Of a stretch of DNA of 64,000 nucleotides, positions 18,077 to 26,226 are shown piece after piece. Position 1 is the first letter of the stretch, and each line of letters starts with the position of its first letter. This stretch comes from Shinella zoogloeoides (GTDB taxonomy: Bacteria > Pseudomonadota > Alphaproteobacteria > Rhizobiales > Rhizobiaceae). Location: positions 1 through 64,000 of the forward strand of contig NZ_QNUJ01000009.1 of the NCBI RefSeq assembly GCF_003574625.1. Direction: 5' to 3'. The notes beneath the pieces were generated by a model. The model made no database searches and was not told the origin of the DNA. It worked only from the letters and a program-made list of their open reading frames with translations. The translations under genes were made by a program, and so were the position numbers.

Positions 18077-19683
18077 CAGGCGGCCTCGCAAATAGGGATG
18101 GGTCTGGCGATGTCGTAGAGAAGGTCGAGATCGTCGAAGCGGTAAGCATCAAGACCGAGGGCATTGTCTTCCGCCAGCCGCACCTTCTCGGAGAGCCTGT
18201 CGATGCGCGGAAACAGGTAATAGTCGAGCGGCGTACGATTGAGGCTGTCCATGCGGACGACGACGGTGATATCGGGCATGAGGGAAGTGTCGAAGCGGAT
18301 ATTCCAGCGCAAGAGCCCGGTCGGCGTCTGGAAGCAGCGCGCGATAACGACCGACACACTGAATTCGCCGTTGACGATCATCCGATCGGTCTCGAGATCC
18401 TGCCAGGCATCGCTGCCCGCCGTGCGCAGCCCATCGAGCACATCCCGCACGATACCGGGGTGGAGGTTTCGCAGGTCGCGGTTGATTTCGACATAACGAT
18501 AGTCCCGTTCCGGCTTGAAGCCGACAAGGCTGTAGGCTCTGAGCAGGCTACCGAAGCGCGAGCCGTAGGCGCTGCTTGACGGTAGATCGTCGCATTCATC
18601 AATGACGATGCCGGACAGGAGTCCTTGCTTCTGGTAGAGTTCCCGCAGGGCCAGAAGCATTTCTTCGTCGCTCAGGCGGAACGAGCGCGCATTGATGATC
18701 GTTCTGGCCGCCTCGAACAGCTCCCGCTCGACAATGGCCACAAATGCCCCCTTGGACCTGATCCACTTGTCGGGGGTGTTGCGAACACGCTTCTTCTTCA
18801 GCTTGAAGGAGCGGCGGTTCCACACATTGTCGCCGGCGTATTTCTCGTTGATCAGCAGTTGGTGGATGGTGCCTCTGGTCCAGGGCCGGTCAAGATCGGT
18901 CGTGAGACCCCGCATATTGAGGTCGGCGGCAATTTCGCTTTCGCTGCGTCCTTCGTGGACGAAAGTCCGATAGATTTCTCGGACCAGCTCAACCTCTTCG
19001 TCCGGCCCCAACGTCAGGATCACGCGATCAGTCTGGAGGCTCTTCTGCTCCCCGCGCCCAAGGTATCCTTTGATCGTTCCGTGTTCGTCGATCAGCGTGC
19101 GCCGCAGACCAAAGCCTGCCGGGCCTCCCTGGCGATAGCCCTTTTCGATCAAGCGTCCCTGACCGGCGAACACCTTGACCGAAAGCTCGCGGCTATATTC
19201 GCCGGCCATGGCGCTCTTCACGCCCTTGATGATGGCGGCGATCGGGCTGCCGTCGTTCTCGAACTGCTCGGCGCAGTATTGGACGCGAACGCCGGCACGC
19301 TTGCAGATATATTCGTAATAGGCGCTCTCGTCCGTATCCTGAAAGCGGCCCCAGCGGCTCACGTCATAGACGAGGATCATCTCGAAATCGGCGCGGCCTT
19401 CCGAAACGTCTGTAATCAGGCTCTTGAATGCATCGCGGCCATCAACGCTGAGACCGCTTTTGCCTTCATCGGCATAGGTTCTGACGATCTCGATTCCGCG
19501 TTCTTCAGCATATCGCTTGATCGCGTCGGCTTGGTTTTCCGTCGAATACTTCTGATGGTCCGTCGACATGCGGACGTATTCGGCAGCCCGAACAGGACGT
19601 TCCGGCTGCTGTGATCGATCGTTGTCGTGAAGTTTCCGGCTCGCCAAAGTTCGCCCTTCTCTCTTTCTGACTGCGGTGATCAT
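18076..19683 (-). CDS. large serine recombinase
   Basis: 535 aa. The N-terminal resolvase domain begins RAAEYVRMSTDHQKYSTENQ; Ser40 is the expected nucleophile. YADEGKSGLSVDGRDAF, YDVSRWGRFQD and AGEYSRELSVKVFAGQ are typical of the family. A recombinase domain follows (RTFVHEGRSESEIAADLNMRGL, then NEKYAGDNVWNRRSF). The last ~200 residues are less conserved, and no zinc-ribbon Cys cluster is obvious. The frame extends to 19935, but that would overlap the divergent HTH gene; the ATG at 19683 is chosen, with ATG 85 codons into the longer frame. First gene of the recombinase-ParB-ParB operon. Confidence 0.9.
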   Translation of the reverse strand: MITAVRKREGRTLASRKLHDNDRSQQPERPVRAAEYVRMSTDHQKYSTENQADAIKRYAEERGIEIVRTYADEGKSGLSVDGRDAFKSLITDVSEGRADFEMILVYDVSRWGRFQDTDESAYYEYICKRAGVRVQYCAEQFENDGSPIAAIIKGVKSAMAGEYSRELSVKVFAGQGRLIEKGYRQGGPAGFGLRRTLIDEHGTIKGYLGRGEQKSLQTDRVILTLGPDEEVELVREIYRTFVHEGRSESEIAADLNMRGLTTDLDRPWTRGTIHQLLINEKYAGDNVWNRRSFKLKKKRVRNTPDKWIRSKGAFVAIVERELFEAARTIINARSFRLSDEEMLLALRELYQKQGLLSGIVIDECDDLPSSSAYGSRFGSLLRAYSLVGFKPERDYRYVEINRDLRNLHPGIVRDVLDGLRTAGSDAWQDLETDRMIVNGEFSVSVVIARCFQTPTGLLRWNIRFDTSLMPDITVVVRMDSLNRTPLDYYLFPRIDRLSEKVRLAEDNALGLDAYRFDDLDLLYDIARPIPICEAA

Positions 19684-19764
19684 GGCGATCAACCGCCGCA
19701 GCGTCTGACAGGCTTCTGCCGTGACTCCGCACTGTCGCCAGTCTAATTGCGGAGAAAACGGAAG

Positions 19765-20394
19765 ATGTTGCAGAAAAAGGGCAAGAGATTGCCAGCTTGG
19801 AAAGGCGTCCTCAGCAGACGTGAGGTTTACGCCCAGACAATCGCGGAGTTGCTCCGTAAGGAGCATGGCGACAGCCATCGAGCGGTCAAGCAGCTCATGC
19901 GCCAGACGGATGCAAGCGAGAGGACCGTGAAGCACTGGCTTTCAGGGCAGCACGGGCCGGATACCGTGTATTTCCTGCGTCTCGTGGTTTCGTCGCCCGT
20001 CATCCGGGCATTCGTTCTTGGTCTGATCGAAGGCCCGGCGTCGAGGCGGAGGCCTGACCCGGTGGATCGGTATTCCCTGGCGGCGGCAAAGGACGCCTAT
20101 GCCGTTGGTGAAGCGGCTCTCAGCCTGCCAAATCAGGGACATCGGAATAATGACCCTGAACATGACCCTGATCGTGACCCAATAGATGACCCTGAAACTG
20201 CGGAGCTTAACGAACGGCAGCACTGGTTCCTAGCGCGCGTGGCGGAAGGTGGCCGATGCGGGGCCGCCGAGATCATGGCAATGTGGAAGGTTAGCCTGAA
20301 GACCGCTCGGCGTGATATTCGCGGCCTCCAGCAGGCAAGCCTACTGGTGTATGTCGGCTCCCGACGAAAGGGGCGGTACCGCAGGGTTCAATGA
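19765..20394 (+). CDS. HTH-type DNA-binding protein with tandem DP repeats
   Basis: 209 aa. Residues about 15-60 look like an HTH (IAELLRKEHGDSHRAVKQLMRQTDASERTVKHWLSGQHGPD). The C-terminal third resembles a winged helix (AAEIMAMWKVSLKTARRDIRGLQQASLLVYVG). Between them is an acidic repeat (DPEHDPDRDP) encoded by four 12-bp units at 20150-20197. Divergent from the recombinase operon with 81 nt between starts, so a regulator of it is likely. ATG at 19765 with GGAGA upstream; a TTG 18 nt earlier is the alternative. No specific family recognised. Confidence 0.75.
   Translation: MLQKKGKRLPAWKGVLSRREVYAQTIAELLRKEHGDSHRAVKQLMRQTDASERTVKHWLSGQHGPDTVYFLRLVVSSPVIRAFVLGLIEGPASRRRPDPVDRYSLAAAKDAYAVGEAALSLPNQGHRNNDPEHDPDRDPIDDPETAELNERQHWFLARVAEGGRCGAAEIMAMWKVSLKTARRDIRGLQQASLLVYVGSRRKGRYRRVQ
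20150..20197. repeat. four tandem 12-bp units inside the HTH gene
   Basis: Units ATGACCCTGAAC, ATGACCCTGATC, GTGACCCAATAG and ATGACCCTGAAA run head to tail. An inverted near-copy (ATCAGGGACAT) lies a few bases upstream. In the protein they give a D-P-acid repeat. The pattern would also suit an iteron-like binding site. Confidence 0.6.
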
Positions 20395-20475
20395 TGACGC
20401 GGGAAGGTTTCCGATCGATTTGATAATGCCTACGTTCGGCGAATTGCGAAAAATGAGTAGTCCCGTACTAAGTGC

Positions 20476-20499
20476 GCCATCCCTATAATCGGGGATGGC
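20476..20499 (+). terminator. hairpin after the HTH gene
   Basis: Stem GCCATCCC / GGGATGGC (8 bp, 8-nt loop) in the 175-nt gap between the HTH gene and vsr. A weak pyrimidine stretch follows. Plausible terminator; nothing else is visible in the gap. Confidence 0.45.
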
Positions 20500-20569
20500 T
20501 GCCCTTCTGTCGTCGCATTAAAGTGATGTCGTTGATCGCAACGCGGCCCAACCTAGATCGCAGTGTCCA

Positions 20570-21019
20570 TTGCCAGATTTCCTCACTCCTGAGCAGCGTA
20601 GCGCCCATATGGGCAAGATACGCCGAGCCGACACCAAGCCGGAAATAGTTGTGCGCCAGCTTCTGCACCGCCTCGGCTATCGTTTCCGCCTTCAGTGGAA
20701 GCCCGCACCTGGTCGCCCGGATATAGCCTTTCCAGGCCGCCGAAAAGTTATCTATGTGCATGGCTGTTTTTGGCACCAACATGAAGGTTGCAAACTAGCA
20801 AGAGTGCCCGAGACGAGGAGTTTGTTCTGGGAGGAAAAATTTAAACGAAATAAAGCTCGGGATGCCCGCGATCTCGCTCAAGCGGAGCGAGACGGATGGA
20901 TGACTCTGGTCGTTTGGGAATGTGAAACGCGGCATGAGCAATCTTTAGAGCGCCGATTGATTGATTTCGTTGGACCGAGGAACAAAAGCCATTCGGCAGC
21001 GACCTTGGATCTTGCCTGA
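20570..21019 (+). CDS. vsr: very short patch repair endonuclease (Vsr)
   Basis: 149 aa. Nicks 5' of the T in T:G mismatches that arise when 5-methylcytosine deaminates. The match to E. coli Vsr is direct: N-terminal RSAHMGKIRRADTKPE, GRPDIAFPGRRKVIYVHGCFWHQHEGC with the metal-site Asp, the catalytic His residues and the Cys/His structural zinc ligands, then VPETRSLFWEEKFKRN and WMTLVVWECE. TTG start at 20570 keeps the conserved N-terminal helix; the first ATG (20609) would cut into it. It lies 65 nt upstream of the m5C methyltransferase it would serve. GC content is below that of the chromosome. Confidence 0.93.
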   Translation: MPDFLTPEQRSAHMGKIRRADTKPEIVVRQLLHRLGYRFRLQWKPAPGRPDIAFPGRRKVIYVHGCFWHQHEGCKLARVPETRSLFWEEKFKRNKARDARDLAQAERDGWMTLVVWECETRHEQSLERRLIDFVGPRNKSHSAATLDLA

Positions 21020-21084
21020 GTCGGGGCAATCGCTATTATGCGTCAAATCGATTCACGCCCTCTCACAGGACGATTGGACCACAA

Positions 21085-22722
21085 ATGCGCGCAATAGATT
21101 TGTATGCAGGTATCGGCGGTTGGGGCCTAGGCTTGCGATTGGCTGGCGCAGATTTGGTTGCGTCTTATGAGCGGTGGAAGCCGGCTATTGATACCCATAA
21201 CGGAAATCTAGGCGGTGACATCGAACCTGTTGACATCAGGAAGCTCGACCTTAGTAGCCTTCCGCAAGACATCGATCTGGTGGTTGGGAGCCCACCCTGC
21301 ACTGAGTTCTCATATGCTAATCGAGGAGGCAGTGGGAACATCGCTGAGGGTTTGAAGGACCTCGTGAAATTCTTCGAGGTGGTTGACTATCTGAAGCCGA
21401 AATTCTGGGCGATGGAGAATGTGCCGAGAGTTGCTGAAGTTCTGCGTCACGGGTTCAGTACATCCGACCATGCGCTTTATCGTTTCAGGCACTTCAACCC
21501 TGAGATAGCAATCATCGACTTCTCCGAATTTGGTACCCCTCAAGCCAGGAGGCGATGCATAGCAACAAATATACCTTTAAAATATCTGCTGGCATATCGC
21601 GAGCGCGTGGATGGCCGGACTCTCGGAGATGTTATTAGCGCAACCTCATCGAACGGGAATGTTATCGATCCCGTATGGGGCGTCTCCATTGCCGCAGAGA
21701 AGTTGACGGAGACCGAAGCCGAAGCTCCCCTAAATTCCGAGGAGTTGCGTATGAACAGGGAGGCGAAGGAGTTTCATCCTGTCTACAACAACATGGCCTT
21801 CCCCGATCCAATGGATGAAGCAGCGCGCACAGTGACAGCCACATGTACCCGCGTTTCCCGTGAAAGCATTGTTATCCGCGACCCTAATGCAAGGGAGCAG
21901 TTCCGTCGATTGACAATCCGCGAACGGGCATCTCTGCAAGGCTTCCCGATAACGTACCAATTCTATGCTCGTTCATTCTCCGAAAAGGCGAAGATGATCG
22001 GCAACGCAATTCCCCCGACATTCACTTATCTTCTTGCTCTCGTGGCTCAAGGCCAGAAGGCCGAAGACTTCCACGGCTTCAAAGCGGCCGCTGGCGATCT
22101 GGCATTGCCGGCTAAGCCTGCTCCCAAGACGTCTCCTGATGGAGAGGGGAAAACCTATCCGCTTTCCCGAAGCTTCCGTGCAGCGATACCGGGGTTGAGG
22201 TTCAAGAGTGGAATGCGCTTTGAATTGGCCAACATCACATCTGGGAAGACCGCCGAATGGCGAATGCGCTTCTTCTTTGGGCCGTCTAAGGATATCCGCG
22301 AGATTGAACTTCTGGGAGAAGTGACTGAAGAGATTCAGCACAATCCGCTATTCTCTTCTGTGCTCAATGACTTCAAAGGTGAGCTTACGAAGATCGCACA
22401 ATTCCTTGCAGGAACCACGCCTACGAAGCTTCAGCTTGCATGGGCTCATAAGGTTGACGGGATTAACCCATATGAAGTTGTGGATAGACTTGGCTCCTTA
22501 GCTTCTGATCTACATGATCGATTAACTGCCCGTCTTGATGCAGATGATCTGCCAACTGTAGGCGCATACATCTTGTCTGTTGCCAGCGGATCAAATCCAT
22601 CAGCTCGAGCTGTGGGGCAGAGTAAGCTAGAGCGGTACGCCCTTCCGATTCTTGCGGGATTAGTGATTGGAGAATGGTTCAATTCATTAGTATGGCACTG
22701 CGAACAAAAAGCTGCAGCTTGA
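21085..22722 (+). CDS. DNA (cytosine-5-)-methyltransferase with extra C-terminal domain
   Basis: 545 aa. Transfers methyl from SAM to C5 of cytosine. Motif I DLYAGIGGWGLGLRLAG (5-21), motif IV GSPPCTEFSYANRGG with catalytic Cys72, motif VI WAMENVPRV with Glu111, motif VIII FGTPQARRRCIA, target region, motif IX RRLTIRERASLQGFP, motif X KMIGNAIPP, all in canonical order. From about residue 350 to the end there is an additional ~190-residue domain with no methyltransferase motif. It converges on the first restriction-endonuclease-like gene (24 nt between stops). Recognition sequence cannot be read. AT-rich relative to flanks, so probably acquired. Confidence 0.93.
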   Translation: MRAIDLYAGIGGWGLGLRLAGADLVASYERWKPAIDTHNGNLGGDIEPVDIRKLDLSSLPQDIDLVVGSPPCTEFSYANRGGSGNIAEGLKDLVKFFEVVDYLKPKFWAMENVPRVAEVLRHGFSTSDHALYRFRHFNPEIAIIDFSEFGTPQARRRCIATNIPLKYLLAYRERVDGRTLGDVISATSSNGNVIDPVWGVSIAAEKLTETEAEAPLNSEELRMNREAKEFHPVYNNMAFPDPMDEAARTVTATCTRVSRESIVIRDPNAREQFRRLTIRERASLQGFPITYQFYARSFSEKAKMIGNAIPPTFTYLLALVAQGQKAEDFHGFKAAAGDLALPAKPAPKTSPDGEGKTYPLSRSFRAAIPGLRFKSGMRFELANITSGKTAEWRMRFFFGPSKDIREIELLGEVTEEIQHNPLFSSVLNDFKGELTKIAQFLAGTTPTKLQLAWAHKVDGINPYEVVDRLGSLASDLHDRLTARLDADDLPTVGAYILSVASGSNPSARAVGQSKLERYALPILAGLVIGEWFNSLVWHCEQKAAA

Positions 22723-22745
22723 GCCGTGCCTGAGCAAAACAGGCC

Positions 22746-23462
22746 TTATTCATCGTCATCGGAAACGTCAACAATCGGCGTTGCCATGGGGCCTGTATCG
22801 CAGGTGTCATCCAGGATCGCGAGATCAGAGCCTGACAGTACCGCGTTTACAACGCGGTAGCGATTCTTCTCAGAACCCCGTGTGGTGAAACTCCTACATG
22901 GGATTTTTGTTTGTCGCAAATCTACTACAGTTGTCGTTTCATCCGGCTCGATTCCAATTACAAGTATTGGCATCGTAATTGAGAGATTCGCAGAAGGTAG
23001 TTCCCTTATAACTCTTTCATAGCTGACGACATTTGAATCTATCCTTCTCGCGAGGGACCACATTGGGACTATCGATAGTCCTATGTGTGCTAGAGACTGT
23101 GCATATGCAGTCTGAAGCTTGAAGATATCCGAGTACCATCGACTCATGTTTCCGAACTGCACTTCAGCTTGAATGGTCACATTGCTAAAGCTCTTCCTAA
23201 AATCAGCTGCTAATTTTGATTGTTGGATCAGGGTAGCTAGCGGATGATAAAGCCAATCGTTCTCAACCGCGAGAACTCGATCAAACCATGTGTTCATGCA
23301 CTGCTGAACAACATCCAACCTTCTATTTTTCTCGCTCTTCCCAGGAAATGTGAAAACTGGGGTATCCGCCACGACCTTCGTGATTTCATCCCACGCCATT
23401 TTGTTCGTGTGATGCTCTAATATTTCCTGAGCGTATCTGTAGCTGAAAATCTGATATCGCAT
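22746..23462 (-). CDS. probable BglII/BstYI-type restriction endonuclease
   Basis: 238 aa. The N-terminus (YAQEILEHH...AWDEITKVV) and the centre (IQAEVQFGNMSRWYSDIFKLQ, E100-x-Q102, then GLSIVPMWSLARRIDSNVVSYE and ITMPILVIGIEPDE) resemble BstYI/BglII, where E-V-Q-F-x carries active-site residues of a PD-(D/E)xK variant. The C-terminus is acidic (VDVSDDDE). Converges on the methyltransferase and diverges from the second nuclease-like gene. In a restriction-modification system it would cut unmethylated sites. The relation is by eye only; another nuclease family is possible. Confidence 0.65.
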   Translation of the reverse strand: MRYQIFSYRYAQEILEHHTNKMAWDEITKVVADTPVFTFPGKSEKNRRLDVVQQCMNTWFDRVLAVENDWLYHPLATLIQQSKLAADFRKSFSNVTIQAEVQFGNMSRWYSDIFKLQTAYAQSLAHIGLSIVPMWSLARRIDSNVVSYERVIRELPSANLSITMPILVIGIEPDETTTVVDLRQTKIPCRSFTTRGSEKNRYRVVNAVLSGSDLAILDDTCDTGPMATPIVDVSDDDE

Positions 23463-23621
23463 TGCCTAGAATCGCTTGCCTCACTAACCATCAATGCCGT
23501 GATCAGCGAAGCGCCGTCAACACGTAGAGCGCGAAATGTGATGTCGGCTTCACCGCGACTCCCCTGTACATGTCTCCATGGCAATGCCTATAACCCAAAG
23601 GTGTAGGAGCATATCGTTATT

Positions 23622-24425
23622 ATGGCAGATTTGTTTGACAATCTAAGAAGCAAGGGCTTCCAAGTTGAGTTTCGCTCACACGCCAAGGCCATCTTGAGCG
23701 TGGATTTTCCTGAAGCTGCAGGTGAAATCGAGGCGGCACTTTTGGCGACAACCATCCCTATTGAGGAGATTATAGCGGGCGGAGGTGGCGAGGCAAAAGG
23801 TACTCAACGCCTACGTCGCGGTTTGACTGCGTTGGGATGGACAAAGACGCAATTCATCGTGGAAAAGAGGATCAACGGAATCCCGAGCGAAGCCCAGTCG
23901 CATGAGGTAGATCATGTGAAGGAGTTTCCCGATGTGGGCCGGGTCGCCCTTGAAATCGAATGGAACAATAAGGACCCCTTTTACGATCGCGACCTCGAAA
24001 ATTATAAACGCCTTCATGCAGACGGGGCGATCTCAATAGGAGTGATTGTTACGCGTGGGCGGTCGCTGCATGAGAGTATGCGGTCGCTGGTCCGACGGTT
24101 TTTGGATGAACGGCAAATCCAGGGAATCGATGATCTTGTTGAATGGGGCTATGAGCCAACCTCCAGGCAACGTAAGGGGATTGCAGAGCGAATGCAGAGG
24201 GCACGCAATCCTTTGACTTTCCGAGAGGCCTTCACTGATAAGTTCGTGGGTGACAAATTTGGGGAAGCGACCACTCATTGGCGGAAGCTCGATGACCGAC
24301 TTCGTCGAGGGGTGGGGAATCCTTGCCCTCTGGTTTTGATTGGATTGCCCGACACAATTATTACCTTTGATGAAGGGAAAGCTGCCCTGCATGAAGTGGA
24401 GCGTGACGAGGAAGCGATTGAATAA
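23622..24425 (+). CDS. BglII/BstYI family restriction endonuclease
   Basis: 267 aa. The core HEVDHVKEFPDVGRVALEIEWNNKDPFYDRDLENYKRL (from about residue 95) followed by SIGVIVTRG is the form seen in bacterial proteins annotated as BglII/BstYI-type endonucleases; Asp97, Glu111 and Glu113 fit the metal-binding set. The C-terminal half is basic (RQRKGIAERMQRARN). ATG at 23622. A 159-nt promoter region separates it from the divergent nuclease-like gene. Two members of the same broad fold beside a single methyltransferase is unusual. Confidence 0.75.
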   Translation: MADLFDNLRSKGFQVEFRSHAKAILSVDFPEAAGEIEAALLATTIPIEEIIAGGGGEAKGTQRLRRGLTALGWTKTQFIVEKRINGIPSEAQSHEVDHVKEFPDVGRVALEIEWNNKDPFYDRDLENYKRLHADGAISIGVIVTRGRSLHESMRSLVRRFLDERQIQGIDDLVEWGYEPTSRQRKGIAERMQRARNPLTFREAFTDKFVGDKFGEATTHWRKLDDRLRRGVGNPCPLVLIGLPDTIITFDEGKAALHEVERDEEAIE

Positions 24426-24593
24426 AGCGTAGTGTATTAATCCGCAATTGGCACCGATGCTACGGGCCAAGTTCCGAATTAACTGGCTCGCGAGAAGAAT
24501 GGCTTGTTCGTACCTGGATTGTTGATGGGATGGGCTCCGACGAAATTCTTGGGATGGATGGCGCAGTGCCAACTGGCTGAGCTACTATGACAT

Positions 24594-24628
24594 CAAAAAG
24601 GGAGAACGGACTTTCGTCCGATCTCCCT
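24594..24628 (-). terminator. Rho-independent terminator of the DGQHR gene
   Basis: Stem arms 24599-24611 and 24616-24628 (AGGGAGA/TCTCCCT plus CGGAC/GTCCG, one mismatch, 4-nt loop). On the minus strand it is followed by a run of five T. It lies 24 nt beyond the DGQHR gene stop. The gap 24426-24593 shows nothing else I can support. Confidence 0.85.
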
Positions 24629-24651
24629 GATTGTGTAGAGGCTTGGCACCC

Positions 24652-26109
24652 TCAGGCTTCGCGCCGGCTCGGCAAGCCCAACTTCCAGCGGATCATGTCC
24701 GCGAGGATAGGGAAAATATCGTTGTGCTTTGCGCCGAAGCGGAAGAAGCTGCCTTGGATCGCACCAATGTCGCGATTGGCGGTGCCACCATCGTCCGGCA
24801 GGTAGTTTGCCAGCCTATTGAGCCCCGTATCCAGCCGCTCGCCTTCCGACATCTCGTAATAGCGCCACATTGGATTTTCATGGCTGAAATCGACCTCGGG
24901 AATACCTACGAGGAACTGATCATAGAGGGCTTCAGCATTGTCAGGCCGACGATTGTTCCAGTTGAGATCATAAGCAATCTTGGCAAGCGCCTTTAGAACG
25001 ACGGGTTGCGCCGCTACTGTCTTCTCCTTCGCCCGGTCGTCGCCGAAGCCTGGAATCTGCACAATCTGACCCCATAGCTCGAAGATTGCGTTCTCACGTG
25101 GCTCAATGATCGCAGGCGTGGCGCCCGCGACATTGCCCTTATTGAGAAAGGCCGTGGCGTTGATCGCTACCACATCCTTGAGCACCAGTGCGCCGGTATC
25201 CTGTGACCAATCCTTCACCTCGGAGTCTATGATTCGCAGACCCAGGTCTTCGCTGAGCCGGCGTTTGATGAAGTGGGTAACAGGGTTCGAACCGTCAAAC
25301 TGAAATGCAAGCGAAGCGTCGACCTTCTTGCCTAGCCGGTTGAGATCGTGGAACAACTGGCGCTCCTGGTCGATGTCCAAGCCGAGGTGGACCTCTACCG
25401 TGAGCGTCGCATAGGCACGAGCTGCCTCATAGGCCTCCGTCCAGACCTGCATGTCGGCATCGGCAACCGGCTTGCCCTTCTCGGCAAACAGTACTGCCCC
25501 CTTGCCAGGATATCGGGCGGTCTGACGGACGGTGTCGAGGAAGTTCATCGCCAGTTCAGCCGCGTGGCGGCGATGCTGGCCATCGATCACCCACAGGATG
25601 TGTCGTTCGGAGAGGAAGACTTTGAAGCCAGCAGTCTCATCCTGCTTGGTCTCAAGACGGATACCGCGAATGCCGCCTGCACCGGTGCCGCCGGGCGGTA
25701 CGTTGCGGATGTTACAGACAAGTGGCTGCAGGGAGAAATAGGGCTGTTCCCCCAGGGCGCGGAGCACCCCCTCGAATGCGTCAGGGACGTCCTTGCCCAG
25801 TGCGATACGGCGCATTTTTGCTGCGGAGACGAGGCCTTTGACCATGTAAACCGCGAGCTTGCGCGCGTGCCCTTCGTCCAGCGGACGCTGCGCGACCGGG
25901 CCGCTCTCGCGATCATTTGCGACATCAGAAATATCGTAGAATTTGCGGAAAGGTACAGACATCGTAAAAACGCGATGGCCGAGATTGTGGCCAATAAAGA
26001 CGTTGAACGGGGTTTCGTTGATGTCGCCGGAATCGGCAAGGATATCAAGCGTATCAAGCTCGCGGGCGGTCTGGAGGGGGATGGGCAACTCGCCGGACTT
26101 AGGGTACAT
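24652..26109 (-). CDS. DGQHR-domain protein, DndB-like
   Basis: 485 aa. The motif WVIDGQHRRHAAEL (DGQHR at about 176-180) and DLNRLGKKVD (about 250-260) are hallmarks of the DndB/DGQHR family. In dnd clusters DndB acts as a DNA-binding regulator of phosphorothioate modification; other DGQHR proteins accompany other DNA-modification islands. No dndA, C, D or E gene lies in the window, so this is an orphan. The promoter carries paired palindromes, so auto-regulation or operation by a partner repressor is plausible. Neighbours are restriction and methylation genes. Confidence 0.82.
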   Translation of the reverse strand: MYPKSGELPIPLQTARELDTLDILADSGDINETPFNVFIGHNLGHRVFTMSVPFRKFYDISDVANDRESGPVAQRPLDEGHARKLAVYMVKGLVSAAKMRRIALGKDVPDAFEGVLRALGEQPYFSLQPLVCNIRNVPPGGTGAGGIRGIRLETKQDETAGFKVFLSERHILWVIDGQHRRHAAELAMNFLDTVRQTARYPGKGAVLFAEKGKPVADADMQVWTEAYEAARAYATLTVEVHLGLDIDQERQLFHDLNRLGKKVDASLAFQFDGSNPVTHFIKRRLSEDLGLRIIDSEVKDWSQDTGALVLKDVVAINATAFLNKGNVAGATPAIIEPRENAIFELWGQIVQIPGFGDDRAKEKTVAAQPVVLKALAKIAYDLNWNNRRPDNAEALYDQFLVGIPEVDFSHENPMWRYYEMSEGERLDTGLNRLANYLPDDGGTANRDIGAIQGSFFRFGAKHNDIFPILADMIRWKLGLPSRREA

Positions 26110-26177
26110 ATCTTTTTCCTTGTTTCTGTCGTGCTAAGAGCGGCTAGCTTGCCGGTAAGCGCCCTTGGCATGCTTGG

Positions 26178-26226
26178 AAATAAGCCCATGGGAGGGGTTT
26201 CGTCAATAGAAAAATCTCCCATGGGA
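26178..26226 (-). promoter_or_regulatory. sigma-70-like promoter with twin CCCATGGG operators
   Basis: On the minus strand TTGACG (26206-26201) and TTATTT (26183-26178) are separated by exactly 17 nt. A CCCATGGG palindrome fills the spacer end (26185-26192), and a second, flanked to TCCCATGGGA, lies just upstream of the -35 (26217-26226). The centres are 33 bp apart, about three helical turns. This is the usual design of a cooperatively repressed promoter. It drives the DGQHR gene. Confidence 0.65.

Noticed and set aside
20570-20608. ATG at 20609 as the vsr start
   Set aside because: It would remove the conserved N-terminal segment (TPEQRSAHMGKI) shared with Vsr proteins; the TTG start at 20570 keeps it.
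24652-26109. Complete phosphorothioate (dnd) system
   Set aside because: Only the DndB-like gene is present; no cysteine desulfurase, DndC, DndD, DndE or DndFGH genes in the window.
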